From the NCBI GenBank assembly GCA_004524595.1, contig SDOA01000150.1:1-8370 (forward strand): DNA of 8,370 bases. Direction: 5' to 3'. Both the position numbers and the translations under genes were made by a program. Below are positions 6,883 through 8,370 of the stretch, one piece after another. Under the pieces are notes generated by a model. It made no database searches. It worked only from the letters and a program-made list of their open reading frames with translations, and was not told the origin of the DNA. The first letter of the stretch is position 1. Each line of letters opens with the position of its first letter. The DNA comes from Candidatus Thorarchaeota archaeon. GTDB lineage: Archaea > Asgardarchaeota > Thorarchaeia > Thorarchaeales > Thorarchaeaceae.

Positions 6883-6923
6883 GGTATCTCATCTCTAATA
6901 ATTCGATACTAGAGATGAGTACC
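6883..6923. terminator. Hairpin between convergent genes, possible bidirectional terminator
   Basis: CTCATCTCTA (6888-6897) pairs perfectly with TAGAGATGAG (6910-6919). The stem extends through GGTA (6883-6886) and TACC (6920-6923) past one bulged T at 6887, and the loop is about 12 bases. It fills the 59-base gap between the stops of the aminotransferase (6871) and the minus-strand membrane-protein gene (6931). Short T-rich runs lie on the outer side for each direction (TATTCTTCT on plus; TTTTT on minus from the A run at 6877-6881). Confidence 0.6.
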
Positions 6924-6930
6924 TATTCTT

Positions 6931-7272
6931 CTATAATAGCCAGAAAATTGCACCTAGGATGACAAGTATGCCACCGAGGTCACTAGCGAATAACACCATC
7001 AGTATACCGATGATGAGGATGACAATGAATTTATTCTTCTTTCCGAAATCAAGCGCTTTGATCTTCAAGAATCCACTATTTACCAATGCAATTAGTGAGA
7101 ATAAAATTGCAAGTATGCCTATTACTAATCCATCAAGATATGTACCTAAAAGGTTCACATAACCGCCAATAAAAAATGTGTTGCCAGGAATTAGTAGGAG
7201 AATACCTTGGATAAGACCAATCAAAGCACCGATTAGTACTAGAAGGTCTCCGATTTTCTTTAGATCGGCCAT
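6931..7272 (-). CDS. Small four-helix membrane protein, related to the 5071-5442 product
   Basis: A 113-residue, Leu/Ile/Gly-rich protein with membrane segments near residues 10-28, 46-66, 80-96 and 98-113. Helices 3 and 4 are separated only by a short Ser-Asp turn. A basic loop (KIKALDFGKKNK, 70-81) lies between helices 2 and 3, and the N-terminal tail is basic (K5, K6), which places both on the cytoplasmic side. The C-terminus ends inside helix four. Segment pattern and phrases such as LDGLVIGILA/LEGLIEILLA and LGGILVIL/LAGFMILL suggest common ancestry with the four-helix protein on the other side of the aminotransferase. No catalytic motif is seen. The start at 7272 has AAGGAG (minus strand, 7283-7288) 10 bases upstream. 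The leader carries a palindrome, and a shared TATA box lies about 65 bases upstream. Confidence 0.75.
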   Translation of the reverse strand: MADLKKIGDLLVLIGALIGLIQGILLLIPGNTFFIGGYVNLLGTYLDGLVIGILAILFSLIALVNSGFLKIKALDFGKKNKFIVILIIGILMVLFASDLGGILVILGAIFWLL

Positions 7273-7282
7273 TCTTCAATCT

Positions 7283-7288
7283 CTCCTT
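7283..7288 (-). promoter_or_regulatory. Shine-Dalgarno AAGGAG for the minus-strand membrane-protein gene
   Basis: The minus strand reads AAGGAG with 10 bases to ATG 7272. This supports the chosen start and shows that the gene has a leader. Confidence 0.65.
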
Positions 7289-7300
7289 GTGTGAGCGTAC

Positions 7301-7312
7301 CCCACAAGTGGG
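7301..7312. repeat. 12-bp palindrome at the likely start site of the minus-strand gene
   Basis: CCCAC and GTGGG flank an AA centre with exact symmetry. It lies about 25-40 bases from the centre of the palindromic TATA box, overlapping or just after the expected minus-strand transcription start near 7315. It could be an operator or a leader hairpin; on the minus strand two G-U pairs could extend the stem. Confidence 0.4.
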
Positions 7313-7336
7313 ACCTTTGAATTTAAGAAGAAACTA

Positions 7337-7346
7337 CTATATATAG
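7337..7346. promoter_or_regulatory. Palindromic TATA box shared by two divergent genes
   Basis: CTATATATAG reads the same on both strands, so TBP could bind in either orientation. Expected starts are near 7315 for the membrane-protein gene (-) and near 7367 for the methyltransferase gene (+). Both give leaders of roughly 40-45 bases that contain good ribosome sites. Confidence 0.6.
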
Positions 7347-7398
7347 ATAGAGATTTTTTGATTGTTTCATCGACAAAACACGAATATTCTAGCCATTT

Positions 7399-7402
7399 GG
7401 AG
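7399..7402 (+). promoter_or_regulatory. Ribosome site GGAG supporting the TTG start of the methyltransferase
   Basis: GGAG sits 9 bases before TTG 7412. The frame has no ATG before the motif I region, and it is open far upstream through the TATA box. The ribosome site and the promoter position together therefore choose 7412 over TTG 7358, 7397 and 7466. Confidence 0.5.
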
Positions 7403-7411
7403 CAAAAGATC

Positions 7412-8370
7412 TTGACAATTCATGCTAATAACAAGGATGAAACTAAAAATAACACTTCGCATGAATTGATCGAGATTGAAGGTGACATTGCAGTCAATCT
7501 TGAGATTCCCAATCGTGGGAATATTCTCATCATTAGTAAAGACCAATCTTATCTGACCCATGGAATCCATAAGTTCCCAGCTAAGTTCTTTCCAGAGTTG
7601 CCACGCTATCTCATTCAACGATACTCTGAGAGTGGCGATATAGTTCTTGACCCGATGTGCGGCAGTGGAACTGTCGTGTTGGAGGCTTTGTTAAATAATC
7701 GAAGAGGAATTGGAATTGATATAGATCCAATGGCGCGTCTCATAACAAAAGTCAAGACGACACCACTTGATGAAGAAAACCTTCAAGAATCTAAAGAAGC
7801 ACTAGTTCAGAAGATTACTGAATATAAAAAATCCAAAAAAATTGACTTAGAAATACCTGATTTTCCGTATCGAGATAATTGGTTCAGACCATATGTCATG
7901 GAAGAGTTGGCTCTTGTATCAGCTAGTATAGATGAAACTGTCTCTCTGTACAAAGGAAGAACTAGAGTGAACCTCTTGGATTTTTACAGGGTTGTACTAT
8001 CTTCTATCATACGGGATATGTCCAATGCAGATCCCCATTGTACAAGAACAGTCTTGAGAAAGAACGTTGTCAAGAAGATTGATTCTGGAGATACATTAGC
8101 TTGCTTCTCACAACGTCTTGAGAGTCAAATTACAAACATGAAGACATTTTCAGGCCTCTATAAGAAACTCAACGTCAGAGAGGTGTCCGTACCTGATGGA
8201 ACAGCTACTGAAACAGGATTAGATGACACGTCAATTGATCTAGCAATAACCTCTCCTCCCTATATCAATGCAGTTGATTATCCCCGAACTCATCAATTAG
8301 AGATGTACTGGTTAGGGCTTCTGGGAACTATGCCATTGTCTCATGTTAAGAGAAAGTATATTGGCACTGA
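7412..8370 (+). CDS. DNA methyltransferase (N4-cytosine or N6-adenine), 3' end outside window
   Basis: An S-adenosylmethionine-dependent DNA amino-methyltransferase of the modification-methylase type; 319 codons are visible, with no stop before the window edge. Reading from TTG 7412: a motif X-like segment (HGIHKFPAKFFP, about residues 50-61), motif I D80-PMCGSGT (80-87) for cofactor binding, then GIDIDP (about 104-109) as the acidic motif II region. About 170 mostly helical residues follow, probably holding part of the target-recognition region, and then the catalytic TSPPY (280-284), followed by INAVDYPRTHQLEMYWLG. The last visible residues, KRKYIGT, are typical of this family. SPPY is seen in both N4-cytosine and N6-adenine enzymes, so the modified base is unresolved. 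Motif I comes before the catalytic motif, unlike classic beta-class enzymes. It is divergent from a membrane-protein gene; no endonuclease gene is visible, so it may be solitary or paired with a gene to the right. Confidence 0.88.
   Translation, partial: MTIHANNKDETKNNTSHELIEIEGDIAVNLEIPNRGNILIISKDQSYLTHGIHKFPAKFFPELPRYLIQRYSESGDIVLDPMCGSGTVVLEALLNNRRGIGIDIDPMARLITKVKTTPLDEENLQESKEALVQKITEYKKSKKIDLEIPDFPYRDNWFRPYVMEELALVSASIDETVSLYKGRTRVNLLDFYRVVLSSIIRDMSNADPHCTRTVLRKNVVKKIDSGDTLACFSQRLESQITNMKTFSGLYKKLNVREVSVPDGTATETGLDDTSIDLAITSPPYINAVDYPRTHQLEMYWLGLLGTMPLSHVKRKYIGT

Noticed and set aside
7367..7618. Minus-strand open frame of 83 residues
   Set aside because: It overlaps the methyltransferase 5' part and its leader, has no family features, and runs against the clear motif X/motif I coding on plus.

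Overview
This window looks like ordinary-density chromosome from an archaeon. The evidence is a family B DNA polymerase that closely resembles the crenarchaeal PolB1 type (PIP-like motifs at both ends and a KKNY-type motif), TATA-like boxes placed about 25 bp before likely transcription starts, Shine-Dalgarno sites of the GGAGG/GGAG kind, TTG starts, and small zinc-ribbon and four-helix membrane proteins. The PolB1 type favours a TACK or Asgard lineage over most Euryarchaeota. I cannot fix the lineage further from sequence alone.

Layout: (1) 53-2878 (+) is an apparently complete replicative-type DNA polymerase with 3'-5' exonuclease. (2) 2987-4021 (+) is a probable TIM-barrel, glycoside-hydrolase-like protein of unknown substrate. 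(3) 4034-4924 (-) converges on it with only 12 bp between the stops, and is a 296-residue Cys-rich zinc-ribbon protein of unknown function. (4) A divergent promoter region (4925-5070) leads to 5071-5442 (+), a four-helix membrane protein. (5) 5525-6871 (+) is a class III PLP aminotransferase, or a racemase of the same fold, preceded by a TATA-like box and a perfect 9-bp inverted repeat at the expected operator position. (6) A strong hairpin (6883-6923) separates it from the convergent 6931-7272 (-), a second small four-helix membrane protein that resembles the first. (7) A palindromic TATA box (7337-7346) appears to serve two divergent genes: the membrane protein and a DNA methyltransferase (7412 to the right edge, +), which has motif I and a TSPPY catalytic motif and is cut off by the window end.

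The genes do not form an obvious operon. Most are single transcription units, with their own promoter-like elements and alternating strands. No CRISPR array, insertion sequence, tRNA or rRNA was seen. No restriction endonuclease lies beside the methyltransferase inside the window. I do not see a clearly new multi-gene system. The best leads are the uncharacterised Cys-cluster/zinc-ribbon protein, the operator-like palindrome before the aminotransferase, altered motif residues in the polymerase and aminotransferase, and the pair of related membrane proteins flanking the aminotransferase. There is no gene-free stretch longer than about 150 bases.
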